A DNA stretch of 64,000 nt. Origin: Calvatia gigantea. Lineage: Eukaryota > Basidiomycota > Agaricomycetes > Agaricales > Lycoperdaceae. This document shows, piece by piece, positions 11,284-22,952 of the stretch. A program made the position numbers and the translations under genes. How positions within the stretch are numbered: position 1 is the stretch's first letter; each line of letters starts with the position of its first letter. The DNA lies in contig JACAAK010000003.1 in assembly GCA_025093985.1 (NCBI GenBank), forward strand, positions 558,001 through 622,000, given 5' to 3'. The notes under the pieces are model-generated. The model searched no databases and was not told where the DNA came from. It saw nothing but the letters and a program-made list of their open reading frames with translations.

Positions 11284-12273
11284 ATGCCCTCCTCTCAATC
11301 CAACCACATTGCTATCAACTCCCTCATTCACCCCACCCCAACCAGAATCTCCTCTGTCCCATTCCCAGAACCAGGCAGCAGTTGAGCACCCACTCCCTGA
11401 AGAACATGCTACAACCTTGCCAACACCCCATCCCCAGTACAAGGACTATTTGAAGCCCTCCTCAAAGACATTGACCAAGCTACAAACAGCAAGCTTGAAA
11501 CCATTACAGCCCAGAACAAGCAACTGGTTGTCAATCAACACATCACCTTAGCCACTGTCTGTATTACCTTCGCTGATATGTATGCAGGATTCACCAATGC
11601 ATCCTCATCCACCAGCCAGCACATTCCAGCCATTCTTCATGCTCTAGACCAGTCCACCCTTACCCCAGGAAAGCAAGACTGTGTCTGCAGTCTCAAAGAC
11701 CATATCAACCTTGGACTAGAAGTCTTTAAACATCTAGACATTACTGACATATTCCTAGAGCTCGCTGACATAGCCATGAACCTGCTTGGATGAGACAAAT
11801 CTACAGAGGACCCAGAAATCGACTTTCTCATTACAAGGATCTACACCACACTTGCTGACCTACACAGCACAGTTAACCTCATGCCCCCAACCCACACTGA
11901 TATGCCTATGGACGAGGAAACCACTGTCTCCATGAAGGAAGAAGTCAACTCCCTCTGGTGCTTCATAAAAACCATCACCCTACCACAGCTCGTATCAGTT
12001 TTTCTCCCTTTCACAAGATTCTACACTATGTTACCAGGACAAGAGAAAGACCAACATTATTGGAAATTAATAGTCAAGAGCTACTGGGACAGTTCCACCA
12101 TCACCAACTTCCCATTCAACAGTGTCCCAGTCCCTATCCATCAAGACAGCCACAGCCACTTACCTATTTTCTTTGCATGATCAAACAATGGAAAATTCCT
12201 CATTGCAGCCACCAAGAAGGCCCTCACCACCACTGTAGTTAACGGGGACTTTGATAAGCTTCCTGAGGCATGA
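11284..12273 (+). pseudogene. A2 ORF3, post-integrase ORF of family A
   Basis: 330 codons from ATG 11284 to TGA 12271-12273, the same length as the copies at 1585 and 47091, with no indel. It starts MPSSQSNHIAINSL, has the helical centre VFKHLDITDIFLELADIAMNLL and the C-terminal block VSVFLPFTRFYTMLPGQEKDQHYWKLIVKSYWD. A few TGA stops (near 11383, 11790 and 12178) interrupt it, at positions where a sister copy reads through. Function is unknown. No protease, zinc, membrane or chromodomain signature is visible. Its place after the chromodomain and before the LTR is fixed in this family. Confidence 0.72.
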
Positions 12274-12291
12274 AGCCTGATTGGAGGGTAT

Positions 12292-12596
12292 TGTTGTGAA
12301 CTGTTGTCTATTTATGTCCACTCCGCACTTGTCTGCATTCTGCTCGCATCTAGTACCTGTTTCAGCTATTCCTGTCCAGCAATCTCTGAGTATTGACTTG
12401 CAAACTACTATGCCATGGTCACCAGACATTTCATGTAGTTACTTCCATCCATTCAACTAGATGCCTCCTATATTTAAGCATACATACACACTCCTGTATT
12501 TGGTATGCTTAACCACCTAGTTCTTCTTCCCTTACTTGCCCTCAAGTCTTAGCCTAAGTTGCAACCCAAGGTTTTACTCAGACTAAGGTCATAACA
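12292..12596 (+). repeat. A2 3' LTR
   Basis: A 305-bp LTR from TGTTGTGAAC to ATAACA, followed by the duplication GACCA. The purine-rich TTGGAGGGTAT directly before it would be the polypurine tract. Confidence 0.93.
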
Positions 12597-12601
12597 GACC
12601 A

Positions 12602-14188
12602 CATCCTTTCTGGACACTTCAGTTAGAACAAGACTCTGGAGCTAGTCTGACATGATTACACTTGACCTGAAATCCACTCGATGTTATGACCTTAGTCTGA
12701 GTAAACCTCAGGTTGCAACTTAGGCTAAGACTTGAGGGTGAGCAAGGGGAGAGAACTAAGTGGTTAAGTGTACCAAATACAAGAGTGTGTATATACGCTT
12801 AAATAGGGAGAGCATCTAGTTGAATGGATGGAGGTAACTACATGAAACGTCCAATGACAATGGCATAGTAGTTCTATGAGTCAATACTCAGAGATCGCTG
12901 GGCAGAAATAGATGAAATGGACACAAGGTACAATAGAATGCAGACGAGAGTGGAGTAGACATGAATAGACAAAGATTCACAACACTTGACAGCCAAAGAT
13001 TTCTGTAAATCCTGCATTACCTGCATGTGCTCTAAGCCACAGTGACACTGATCTTATGGAAACCTCAAGCAGCTCCCCATTCCTGAATGGCCATGGAACT
13101 CTATCTCCATGGACTTCATCAAGAAACTCCCTACATCTTCCAGCTATGACACTATCCTTGTTATTATTGATCACTTCACCAAGCAATTGCTATTCATCCC
13201 CATACACAACACTATTACCTCAGCCAAACTTGCCCGCTTATTTGTCATTCACATATTCTCAAAACATGGTGTCCCCGAACACATTACATCTGATCACAGC
13301 TCTGAATTCGTTTCACACTTCTTCCATTCACTTGGACAAGCACTGGACATGAAGTTGCACTTCACCTCTGGGTATCACCCTGAAGATGACAGACAAACAG
13401 AATGGACTAACCAGACTCTCAAGCAATACCTCCACATCTACTGCAACTACCAGTAGGACAACTGGGCTGAGTTACTGCCACTAGCTGAGTTTGTCTATAA
13501 CAATGCTTCTAGTGCCACTACTGGTGTCTCCCCATTCTTTGTTAACAAAGGCTATCATCCCAACATTACAGTCTACCTGGAATGTGACTTGGTATTTGCA
13601 CATGCATGTCAATTCATCATTGACCTCGATGAACTCCACACAGTACTCAAAACTGAGATCAAGCAAGCTCAAGAACAGTACCAGTCATCTGCTGATGCCT
13701 ACTGGATGTCCACACCTAACTTTACAATTGGGCAAAAGATCTTCATTAAGGCACAGTTCTTCTGCATGACTTGACCATCAAAAAAACTCTCAAAGAAGTA
13801 TTTGGGTCCTTATGAGATTATTGCTCAACCCAGTTCCATTTCTTATACTTTACACTTATCTGACTCAATGCATGCCATTCACCCAGTATTCCACATTTTG
13901 ATGCTTGAACCTGCCACACCTAACCCATTTGACAGCTGCTCTAACCTGTCTCCTCTGTCTGTTGAAGTTGAAGGTGAGCTGGAATACGAAATCACCTGTA
14001 TTGTTGACTCAAAGATTGACTGTTGACATGCCTGCAAGTTATTATACAAGGTTATTTGGTTGGGTTATGAGGATACTAAAGAAGAATCTTCTTAGCTGTC
14101 TGCTACTGAGTTAAAGCATGCAGCTGAACTTGTGGCAGATTTCCATACAGCTTATTCTGCTAAGCCTGGTCCTTTGTATTCTTTGTAA
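12602..14188 (+). pseudogene. B pol, integrase and chromodomain part, split by a solo LTR
   Basis: This continues the B pol frame after A2. HHCC zinc region: HILSGHFS, then after the solo LTR CKSCITCMCSK (about 13005). Integrase core: SISMDFIKKLP (first Asp, about 13107), SDHSSEF (second Asp, about 13290), RQTEWTNQTLKQYL (Glu, about 13392). GPY/F region: LGPYEIIAQPSS (about 13803). A worn chromodomain: ELEYEITCIVDSK to DTKEES and AAELVADFHTAY (about 13978-14150). Stops at about 13454 (TAG), 13771 (TGA), 14024 (TGA) and 14088 (TAG) make it a pseudogene. The frame agrees with the part at 2897-4588 once insertions and duplications are removed. It ends at TAA 14186-14188. Confidence 0.87.
12682..12984 (-). 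mobile_element. Solo LTR of family A type in the B integrase
   Basis: A 303-bp sequence with the reversed ends of the family A LTR (TGTTATGACC...TCACAACA), so its sense is the minus strand. Flanks are CTCGA (12677-12681) and CTTGA (12985-12989), one C/T difference that CpG decay explains. The integrase codons on both sides (EIHS and TAKDFCKSC) join cleanly when it is removed. This is consistent with recombination between two LTRs of a former full element. Confidence 0.9.
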
Positions 14189-14306
14189 CACTTCATGGAC
14201 TTATTTTCACTCTTACTCATGGACAGACTTTATTGGACACTTAAAAAATTATTATACACCAAAAAATTCACAAGGAGCGAGGATAGCTATGTTCATCCAC
14301 ACATCC

Positions 14307-15491
14307 TTAATCCTCATACTGACCCTCTTCCATGTTCTCATCCACACCATCTTCCTTTTCCCCACTTTCATCCACACTTTCCTCACTTTCTTCCTCACCA
14401 CTACTACCATTCCCCTTCTCTTCCTCATCCAAATCCATTTGCTTACCCCCCTCTTGCACTGGTTGTGACAGCCCTTCACCCTGATCTTCTATGTCCACCT
14501 CACCCACCTCATCCACATGCCTGTGGATGTCCACACCAGGCAGATGCTCTGCAAGCTGCTCCAGATGTTCAGCCCCTCCTGTGTGCAGAGGATACCCTTG
14601 ACTCACCACCAGGCCAAGGACATGGAACTCCTCTCCATTCACAATTGTCTCCCTCAAAATCACAGCTGAATTGCAGGTATTGTATTCTCAGTAATGGAAC
14701 TTGTTCACCATTCACATGTTCTGCTAATGCAATAAGACAATGATTTCATTGAGGCACAAGTTGTTCTCCTCAATTGCAGTCATGAGTTGGCTAAGATGTC
14801 ATGTGAGGATATTGGGGTTTGTGACCTTGGCATCTCTACCTGGCAGCTCACATTTTCACTTTTCTTTGATGCAAGCCATGCATTTGGTAGTGACCTGGCT
14901 AAAGACTTCTCAGTTTAATGACTAATAGGAAGAGGTCACACTCACTTGGAGTGGGCCTTTTCAGATTGGCACCTTAGACCCATGTTGATATAGTGTTTGC
15001 AGGGATTGTCCCTGCCCATGGGCATGCACACCTGCAGCTGCACCTCTGTCTCATCCTCCTTGGCCAATGACCCTGGCACATCATCCTTTTCTTCCAATCC
15101 TCCACTCTTGGACATTTCCTCAGTTGGCTGGGACCTGCTACTGGTTCTTCCTGGGCTTTCCCTTTTCTATATCATTGTTCCTCCACATTTTCCTTCTCCT
15201 CCTGTTCCTCCCTTTCTTATGTGCCACCTCCTCTAGCCACTTCTTCTGCTCATCTCATTTCTTCACCTCATCCCATTTCCTCTCTTTGTCATGTCTCCTC
15301 TTCTCCTTCTCATGTTGCCTCTGTGCCTCTTCCTTATGTCTCTTCTGGTCCACCCTTTCCTCAGCTTCAGCAGCAGCAAGGTCTGCAATCAGCTGACACT
15401 TGTCTTCTTCCTCTTGTTCACATTGGAGCCTAGTGCATTCACATTTCTCCTCAAGCTTGGCTTGAAGTTGAGCAGCAGTTTTAGTAGGCAT
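14307..15491 (-). pseudogene. Antisense ORF between B integrase and 3' LTR (coiled coil, Cys motif, acidic tail)
   Basis: A 395-codon frame on the strand opposite to B pol, fully inside B between the pol stop (14188) and the polypurine tract. ATG at 15491, TAG/TGA-type stops inside, end at 14307. Residues 1-78 form a charged coiled coil (TAAQLQAKLEEK...AAAEAEERVDQKRHKEEAQRQ, interrupted here by shortening). The middle has a Cys-rich stretch TTKCMACIKEK then KCELPGRDA (about 14800-14880). The C-terminus is very acidic (EEESEESVDESGEKEDG). I do not recognise the family with certainty. The general layout (coiled coil, clustered Cys, acidic tail) recalls hypothetical proteins common in mushroom genomes. 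About ten stops, several of CGA type, show it is now dead. Confidence 0.62.
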
Positions 15492-15627
15492 GATAGAAGT
15501 AGGGGGTCAAGAGACAAGTAAAGGAAAATTTTTCAAAGTACAGCTCTTATACCTGCATCAAAACTTTCAACTCCACTTCCCATGACACATCCATAGCCTC
15601 AAGGGCTCAGCCCTAAGGGGGGAATAC

Positions 15628-16255
15628 TATCACAACCCATATGCACATTCACCTGCTTCACCCGCTCTTATCTGAACCATACTTTATTTATATATTATTT
15701 ACCATTCACTCTCACCTGCTCTCCCCTGGCTCCTCCACTCTCCATTCTTATTATTATGTCTGATGTTAATTTCTGAATTATCCTCCTTGTACATTTTTCC
15801 AGTCATCATACCTACTCCTGTTTTCCTTGCAATTCCTTTTACCATTCATATTGTTCTTGTTTCACCTTATTCCTTTTAGCTAGTTGCATTCCCAGTATTT
15901 CTATCTAGCAGCCATACCTGGCCTGTACCTGAAGTTGTAGTAGTTTTCTTTTGTAGAACCACACTTCTTCACGTATATAAATTGTAACTACTTCACCTGT
16001 AATCCTGAGTCTAAAATCTACTTAGTGACATACTACTTCTGTTCTACCTCTGTCTCTGTCTCTATCTCCACCTCTGACTCTGTCCTTGTCCCTCATTCTG
16101 AAGTTAGGACCACTCGTCAGCAGGAGGGTGCAACACATATATTGAAGCCATAGTCCTTCTGAGTTTGCCTGCTTTGCCCACCCTCATCTGTACCTGTACA
16201 TAATTCCCAGGTGTCTAGACTTCAGTTGTCTCACCCATGTGACCCATGCTTAACA
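15628..16255 (+). repeat. B 3' LTR
   Basis: About 628 bp after the polypurine tract CCCTAAGGGGGGAATAC. It starts TATCACAACCC (a TG start changed to TA) and ends GCTTAACA. A TATATAAAT-like box is present near 15975. The start is less certain than those of other LTRs because the 5' LTR is outside the window. Confidence 0.75.
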
Positions 16256-16465
16256 TTCAGCATCAGTGGTATTGCTGATGTTTTTGAGCAAATCCTCTAG
16301 CAGTCCTTAGGCTGGGAATGGCATCATGGCCATGTTGAATCATGTACCACTAGGAGCAGAAGCTTTACCATTGCCCAGTTCAGGCATCAGGACAGATGAG
16401 ATTTTAGTTGGATTGGGGTGGATGAGGGAGGAGATTGCAATATGACTAGTTTGAGAGGCAGGCAT
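16256..16465 (-). pseudogene. A3 ORF3, N-terminal fragment
   Basis: The first about 70 codons of the post-integrase ORF3 of family A, starting at the ATG at 16465 (MPASQTSHIAISSLIHPNPTK). It is cut at 16256 by the 3' LTR of B. It resembles the A4 copy at 37192 more than those of A1 and A2. Confidence 0.7.
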
Positions 16466-16477
16466 GTCTAGTAGGTT

Positions 16478-19400
16478 TGTTTATTGGCTGGTTTGTTGGA
16501 TGTGTTTTTGAATTTTCTACCCCCCTTTTTATAGGTATCCTCCAGATGTCTTTTTAGGTAGTCCTGTATGGCCTCTTTTGCATTTCCAAGGTTGGACTCC
16601 ACTGTCCACATATCTTTCTCATTGCTGTATCCTTTCTAGTGTACTAGGAACTGATAACCTCTTCCATGCTTTTGTCATCCTCAGATCTCTCCCACTTTGT
16701 ATTCTTCCTCATTGTTGATAATTATGGGTCAGGTGGTGATGGTTGTTTCTGACTTGGAAACTCTGCATTGTGCACCAGTGTTAGGAACTGTTTGTTGAAG
16801 ACATTATGGATGGCCCATCCCTCTGGTAGGTCAAGCCAATATGCTACTTCTCCTATCTTTTCCTTAATAAGAAAAAGGCCATACCATTTTTGGCCTAGCT
16901 TCTTTGATGCTTGATTGGTATGGATGTTTGTGTTTTCAAGCCATATCTTGTTGCCAATTTGATATGCCCTAGTATAGAGTCTACTCCAGTTATACTATTG
17001 TTTCATCTTTTCTTGGTACAAGTGTAGTGCTGATATGGCATTGTCTTGGGCAGCTTGAAGTTGTTTCAGGAACTCCATTGCTGTGGGGTTGTTAGTTGAC
17101 TAGTTGTTCTTGCCCTTCCATGGGTGTTGTCCATAGTTCAGAAAGAAAGGTATTTCTCCTGTCCCTTGATGCTGTTTGTCATTGTAGTGGAATTCTGCTA
17201 TTGGGAGCCAATCTGTCCAGTTGTCCTGGTCGTAGTTGCAGTATAAGTGGATGTAGGTTTCTACTTCTCTATTGATATGTTCTATTTGTCCATCTGTCTA
17301 GGGATGGTATAACATTGATAGGTTATGTTCTATGCCAAGGCCTCTGAATAGTTCCTTGGTGAATTCTGATGTGAACTGGGGTCCTCGGTCACTGAGCACT
17401 TTTCTCAGCAGTTTATGTAGCTTCCATATTTCATTCTGATAAATTTGTGCAATGTCTTTGGATGAGATATCTGTTGTTGTTGCTATGAGTTGAATTATCT
17501 TTGTGAAATGGTCAATAATAACTAATATTGCATCTTTCCCATTTGAGTCTGGCAGGGGCCTGATCATATCAATGCTAATTTCTTCCCAAGATCTATTTGG
17601 TACTAGGAGAGGATACAATGGCAATTTGAGTAGTATCATCCTTGTTTTGTTTCTTTGGCAAGCTTAACATCCCCAGATATATCTCTATATGTCTTTCCAT
17701 ATAGTTGGCCACCAGTAGTCATGACTGATTAGTTCTATCATTCGATGTTGTCCAGGGTGCCCTGCATCTGGGACATTATGGTATTCTTGCAGGACTTCTT
17801 TTTGTAGCTTCTAGTCTAGTAGCATATATGTGCTATTTCCCTTGTAGATTACCCCTGTGTCTTCAGTAAGTTCTAATTCTTTTTTTTGTAACCCTGCAAG
17901 GACTGCTGTTTCTCATTGGGGGTTCTTTCATATTTTCTCTAAGAATGTCAGTTTAATGAATAGTTTAGCTTGCAATAGAACTGTGTTATTGGTGTCCTCC
18001 ATTTGTAACCAGCTTTCTCTAATCATGGTGACTAGTTTGTCCTCCAGTTCCTCTGGCATTTGGTGAATCTGGGATAATAGATCAGCCTTCATGTTTGTCT
18101 TTTCTGGTATATATCACAGTGTAAAATCATAGTCTTGTAGTTACAGATACTATTGGGCCTGGTGTCTGTTTAGCTTTTATGGTTCTTGGTAGTACTTCAA
18201 GTTTTTGTGGTCTGTTCATATTTCAAATTTTTCTTCTACATCTAGTAGGTAGTGTCTCTACTCTTTCAGGATATGGATGATGGCTAGCAATTCCTTGTTG
18301 TAGATTTCATAGTTGTACTCAGCTGGCAATAATGTTTGTGATGTGAAAGCAATTGAGTGCCATTTGTCCTCTTGTAACTGTGATAGTATACCTTCTAATG
18401 TGTAATCTGATGTGTTGACTTCTACTTGGAATTGGCCTTATCTTTGTGGTAGTGTCAAGACTGGTTCCTTGGTGATGTGCTTTTTTAGTTTGTCCAATGT
18501 GCTTTGGTGTTCCTGGTTCCATTCCCATGTAGTTGTTCCCTTGAGCTTGTTTAATAGTCCTGCAATTTTGCTGAAATTTCTAATGAAGTGTCAGTAGTAA
18601 TTGATGAATTTCAAGAACCTTTCTACTCCTTTAGTGCTTTTTGGTTCAGGCCAATCTCATACTGTCTTGACTTTTTCTTCTTCTATTTCAATTTGTCCAT
18701 GTCCTACTCTAACTCCTAGCATTAGGATTTCCTCAGCATTGAATATGCATTTGGTTTATTTGAAACATAAGTTGTACTGACTTGCTTGCTCTAGAGATTG
18801 TACCATCTGTTCCTTTAGTTATTCTTTTGTATCCCCAGGAATTGTGAAGTTGTCTATATAGTTTACAATGTCTCCATTCTGTAGAAGATTATAGAAAATG
18901 CTTGTCATCATTCAGGAGAAGGTTCCTGGTGAGTTGCTAAGTCTGAAGTACATGACTGTTGGTTCAAAGAGTCCTTTATTGGTAAGGAATGCTGCCTTCC
19001 ATTCATCTTCTTCTTTGATCCTGACATTGTTGTATCCCCAGATAATGTCCAGTTTGTTGAAGTATTTTGCTTTGCCCAGTTTGTTGATTACTTTGCTGAT
19101 TCTAGGCAATGGGGTTTTGTCTTTGACTACCATATTATTCAGCTGTCTGTAATCTTGAATTAGCTTTTTAAATCTGTCTTTTTTTGGAATAAAGAAGGTT
19201 GGTACTACATATGGGGATTTTGATGGCCTTATTCATCCTGATTTGAGGTTTTCTTTGATAAACACTTTGAGTTTGTCTTGTTCCTTGACTGTCATATTGT
19301 ATGTTCTGGCACTAGTTTCCTTTGGGGTGTTCTCTGTTAGCATTATTTCATAGTCCCATTCAGTTCATTCTGGAAGTTTGTCAAAAGTTGTTTTGTTGAA

Positions 19401-19994
19401 CAGGTATGTGAATAGCTGTATGTAGCTAGGTAGGTCTTCTGGCTTGGTTGGGTCTGGTTTGTCTTCCTCTTCCCATAAGTCTTCTGTGGTGGCCATGCTT
19501 CATATTTTATCTGTGATGCGAATGTTTTGATATGGAAACTGGCAACTTGGCAGGCAGTAGGTGAACTTAATTTCTCCATTGTTCCAATCTACCTCTGGGT
19601 TGTGTTTGACCAGCCAGTTGTGCCCTAGAAAAACTTCTGCTCAGTCTTGTAGTTGTACAACTGAGGCTTCAATTCTTTCCTTGTATCCTTGGATATCCAT
19701 GTTGATAATAGCTGTTTCCATTACTTTTCCTCCTTAGTTTGGTGTTCCATCTGTATTTAGTACAAGGACTTGTTGTCCCAGCTTTTAGGTAGGAATTTTT
19801 TCTTCATCAACCAATTTCCTGCTAATGCTGCTGGTGGTACATCCCAAGTCCACAATTGTGTTTACTGTGATTTCTTTCTTTGCTATCTGTATTTTTCCTT
19901 TTAGGTTTAGTTCATACTTTCATTTCTGAGGAATCATGTAAAATTTGTCTAATATTCTAGATACAAGCTTCTTGACTTTCAAGATAGCATCTAC
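16478..19994 (-). pseudogene. A3 pol polyprotein
   Basis: The minus-strand Pol remnant. From right to left: protease with DLGCTTSSISRK (about 19850; DSG changed), the RT region with FIPKK (about 19190), DIIWGYNNVRIKEEDEWKAAF (about 19040) and a YIDN-like active site near 18858, RNase H (VEVNTSDYTLEGILSQ about 18420), integrase HHCC (about 17760-17650), core DMIRPLPDSNGK (about 17560), SDRGPQFTSEF (about 17390), and a chromodomain (about 16710-16520). Many stops, including TGA codons at 19235-19233 and 18659-18657 that recur at the same codons in A2 and A5. It cannot encode a working enzyme. Confidence 0.83.
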
Positions 19995-20369
19995 TCAGAG
20001 TCTTCAGAAAAATCCTTCTTTTCTTCTGTTTCAGCTTCTTCTATTTCTCAGACTTGTATTTTCTTGGGTATGGAGCAGGCTTTGGCTATGTGGCCAGTCT
20101 TTCTATAATTATAGTAGGTCAGTCCCTTGGGTTTCTTGCAGTTTTTGGTAATGTGACTGAAGATACCACAATTGTAGCATTTCAGTTCTCCTTTGTCATT
20201 GAAGATATGGCATTTACTTCCTATCTCCATTAGTTCTCCCATTCCCCCATAGGTCATGCCTATACTAGTTTTCTTGTCTCCCTGGTACTCAAAGGCTTTA
20301 TATCCTTATTTGACTGAGAGTATGGCCTCCTTCCATTCTGCATATGTGTCTGGCCTGGAACTGGGAGAG
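19991..20369 (-). pseudogene. A3 gag, C-terminal part (zinc knuckles)
   Basis: The end of Gag, separated from its N-terminal part (33079-33880) by solo LTR D. It contains CYNCGIFSHITKNC, a canonical C-x2-C-x4-H-x4-C zinc knuckle (about 20180-20139), and a second knuckle whose first Cys pair is damaged (YYNYRKTGHIAKAC). The candidate frameshift heptamer is at 20009-20015 and the gag stop at 19991-19993. Confidence 0.82.
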
Positions 20370-21003
20370 TGTTATGAATATCAATATTTATGACATTATT
20401 AATGTCAAGAATGATGATGTAATCAATGACATCATAAATGGTTATGTAATAATCAATATAATATATTGATTATACAATGAATTATACAACATCTTATAAG
20501 ACTTGTATAATATAGAGACATTCATCAGAAGTCTTAACATTGACTGTATAACAGGATCAAGTCATATACTCAGTCATATGATCATTATGCCACAACGAGT
20601 ATAGTTACTTGAAGCATGACTATAAATCTTAGCATAATCAATACGATAAGATAATAGTAAAGAATTAAGTATTATTCTAACACTTAACACAAGTTAGAAC
20701 TATATCAAAGGTCTAGTAACAATCTAGACTTAGACTAGAATGATCCAGACATACTCTATATTCAGTATCTATCTAGACTTACCTAGATACACCTAGAATG
20801 TACCTAGACAAACCTAGAATTAATAAGTTATAATTAGAACTCCATTGTTCCACTAATATATAAACTTAGATAATACTTCAAAGTTGTACCACTTTTGAAG
20901 TTGTACCACTTTTATATACCATATATAGACAAGTAATATAACAATACAGTACAATATAGTAGTACACCATTGTAGTATATAAACCCCTCAACTTGACCAG
21001 TAG

Positions 21004-21329
21004 TGTCAGGGCAACTCCCAACAGTCCCACAATCCAACGCCATCACCCGCTCTCAGCCAAGCGGACATAAGTCACAACTGGAGATCCCAAAGGACAATGA
21101 TGGACTTATGTACATAATGAAACAATAGGACAATGGACAGAAGAGTAGTATATATTAACCTGTACATCTGCAGGGGACCCTTATCCAATTCTCTAAGGAT
21201 TCCCCTACAGGTATGTAGTCTGTACAACACATTGGTAATATAACTAAGGATTTCCCCGCAGTTACCTGCTCACCTGCCTCGTGAGAGCTTCATGTCCCCG
21301 AGCTGCTCAGACTGTGGGTTGCCCTTACA
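21004..21329 (+). repeat. C1 5' LTR
   Basis: A 326-bp LTR starting TGTCAGGGCAACTCCC and ending GGGTTGCCCTTACA. The two ends form an imperfect inverted repeat of about 13 bp, longer than the usual TG/CA. It holds TATATATTAACC near 21150 followed by a long hairpin (CCTGCAGGGG arms). Confidence 0.93.
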
Positions 21330-21442
21330 GAAGAATCGGATCTCAAGAGAGACCCAGTCACCCACTGGGAACAACTCTGAGAAGTTCCCCTTGAACACCC
21401 CCCATCAGCTGACCCTGTCTCTACCCACCTGACCCGCCCCCC

Positions 21443-22596
21443 ATGTCGGACCAGCCCCAGCCGCAACAGTAGCAGGGACAACCACAGCAGGTTCAACTGC
21501 AGCCAGCACAGAATATGTCTCCCCTAGAACAAATACTCACACAACTACAGAACAGCCTGCAGGAGGTGATAAATCATCAGGTGGCATCTGAACTGAGAGT
21601 CTATAAAACACTCTCCTCCTTACAAGGTCAGATCAGCACAGTGGCTGCTGCGAACACCCCCACCCTCCATGCTCCACAACCCCCTGCCAACCACACTCCT
21701 GCTCCCGCACCTTGGCCACACTCCACATCCACCTGGGCCAAGGTAGCCACCCCATCTGACTTTGACAGAGATTGCTCCAGAGGTTGCGCATTCCTCAACT
21801 TCTGCCACATCTACCTTCGGTTGTGCAAGAATTACTTTAAGGATGAAGACGCCCAGATCCTGTGGGCATTGTCATATATGAAAAGCAGCTGAGTGGCCAA
21901 GTGGGCTGAGAACATAATGCATTGGGAAGAGCAACACCCAGGGCAAACCTGATTTCTTGGTTGGGAGGATTTTTCCATGGAGTTCCACAAGCACTTCTTC
22001 CCTGTGGACACGGAAGCCACTGTGGTCAACATCTTGGAAGGCACAGGGTACCACCAGGGCAACCGGAGTGTCAATGACTACCTTGATGACTTCCATAACC
22101 TCATTTTGGACTCAGAGTACACTGATCTGAAGGTGGTAGTTGTGAAATTTCGGTGAGGACTTCAGCTGACAATCCAGAACACAGTAGCCACCATGGTCTC
22201 AGGACGCCCCTGGGACAACAACATAGAAGGTTGGTATGCTGCGGCTCAATGCATTGACCAAGTGAGGGCTGCCAACGACATCTTCCAAGCCACCACCTGC
22301 TCTGACCCGCCACTTCCGAAACCAAAACCCCTCTATTCCCTTCCATTCCCACTGATTGCTGTCCCACCTCCACCCATTTGACCCACACCGTCTCTTAGTG
22401 CCCCTGTACCCATGGAGGTAGATGCCTCTCACAAAACCACTCCACTCCTGCCCACCTGCTACCATTGCAAGAAGGTTGGGCATGTCAAATCTGAATGTCC
22501 TCTCAGACATGATGTCCACCACCTGACTGCAGAGGAGGAAGATGACCTCCTTATGAGACTCCTGGCCAAGAAAGATGTGAGAGAAGTAGCGGACTC
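21443..22596 (+). pseudogene. C1 gag, main part (rest at 28488-28521)
   Basis: The Gag protein of family C; start ATG 21443 (MSDQPQPQ, then a Gln-rich stretch with one TAG). An alternative inner start is at 21515 (MSPLEQILTQLQ). Residues about 25-50 look like a short coiled coil. The capsid region lies around FDRDCSRGCAFLNFCHIYLRLCKNYFKDEDAQILWALSYMKSS. A Pro-rich linker is followed by one zinc knuckle, CYHCKKVGHVKSEC (about 22461-22502; C-x2-C-x4-H-x4-C). Stops at about 21892, 21949, 22156 and 22379 kill it. The last codons (AQAAKEADFL, stop 28519-28521) are on the far side of C2. Confidence 0.85.
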
Positions 22597-22934
22597 TGTA
22601 AGGGCAACCCACAGTCTGAGCGGCTTGGGGACATGATGTTCTCACAGGGCAGACAAGCGGGCAACTGCAGGGAAATCCTTAGAGATATTACAAGCAGCTG
22701 TGTAGACTATATACCTGCAGGGGAATCCTTAGAGAATCAGATAAGGGTCCCCTGCAGGTGTACAGGTTAATATATACTGTGTTACTGTCCATTGTCCTAT
22801 TGTTTCATTATGTACATAAGTCCGTCATTGTCCTTTGGAGTCTCCAATTGTTACTCATGTCCATGTGGCTGGGAGCGGGTGAGAGCATAGGGTTGTAGGG
22901 TGGTCCGGGGGGACTGTCAGAGGTTGCCCTGACA
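22597..22934 (-). repeat. C2 3' LTR
   Basis: 338 bp; on the plus strand it runs from TGTAAGGGCAACCC to GGTTGCCCTGACA. Just to its right is the reversed polypurine tract CCACCCCCCCTCCAAAA (about 22936-22952). Confidence 0.93.
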
Positions 22935-22952
22935 TCCACCCCCCCTCCAAAA

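Larger units (their letters stand above)
4589..12596 (+). mobile_element. Full-length Ty3/gypsy chromovirus A2 (family A)
   Basis: A complete element with two 304/305-bp LTRs (TGTTGTGAAC...AACA) and a perfect duplication GACCA on both sides (4584-4588, 12597-12601). The order is 5' LTR, gag, pol in the -1 frame, ORF3, 3' LTR. Removing the element rejoins the family B integrase codons ...KHD-HILSGHF..., which proves the insertion point. A candidate primer-binding site starts three bases after the 5' LTR. A Tc1 element sits in the RT domain (7079-8683). Without it the element is about 6.4 kb. All its own genes carry stops, mostly TGA at former CGA codons. Confidence 0.95.
2897..16255 (+). mobile_element. 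Ty3/gypsy chromovirus B, split by A2 and a solo LTR
   Basis: One family B element whose 5' part (5' LTR, gag, protease) is missing from the window because A1 inserted into its pol gene. B pol reads 2897-4588, is broken by A2 (4589-12596, duplication GACCA at 4584-4588 and 12597-12601), resumes at 12602, is broken by a solo LTR at 12682-12984, and ends at 14188. When the insertions and one copy of each duplication are removed, the frame is continuous. Next come an antisense ORF (14307-15491), a polypurine tract (about 15611-15627) and the 3' LTR (15628-16255). The target is the minus-strand element A3. The duplication next to the 3' LTR would be TTCAG (16256-16260). Confidence 0.88.

Noticed and set aside
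14195..14743. Plus-strand Pro/His-rich ORF
   Set aside because: It is the complement of the acidic antisense ORF; repeated CAC/CCT codons arise from GTG/AGG on the other strand.
15067..15521. Plus-strand Ser/Leu-rich frames as membrane proteins
   Set aside because: They are opposite-strand readings of the Glu/Lys-rich coiled coil of the antisense ORF.
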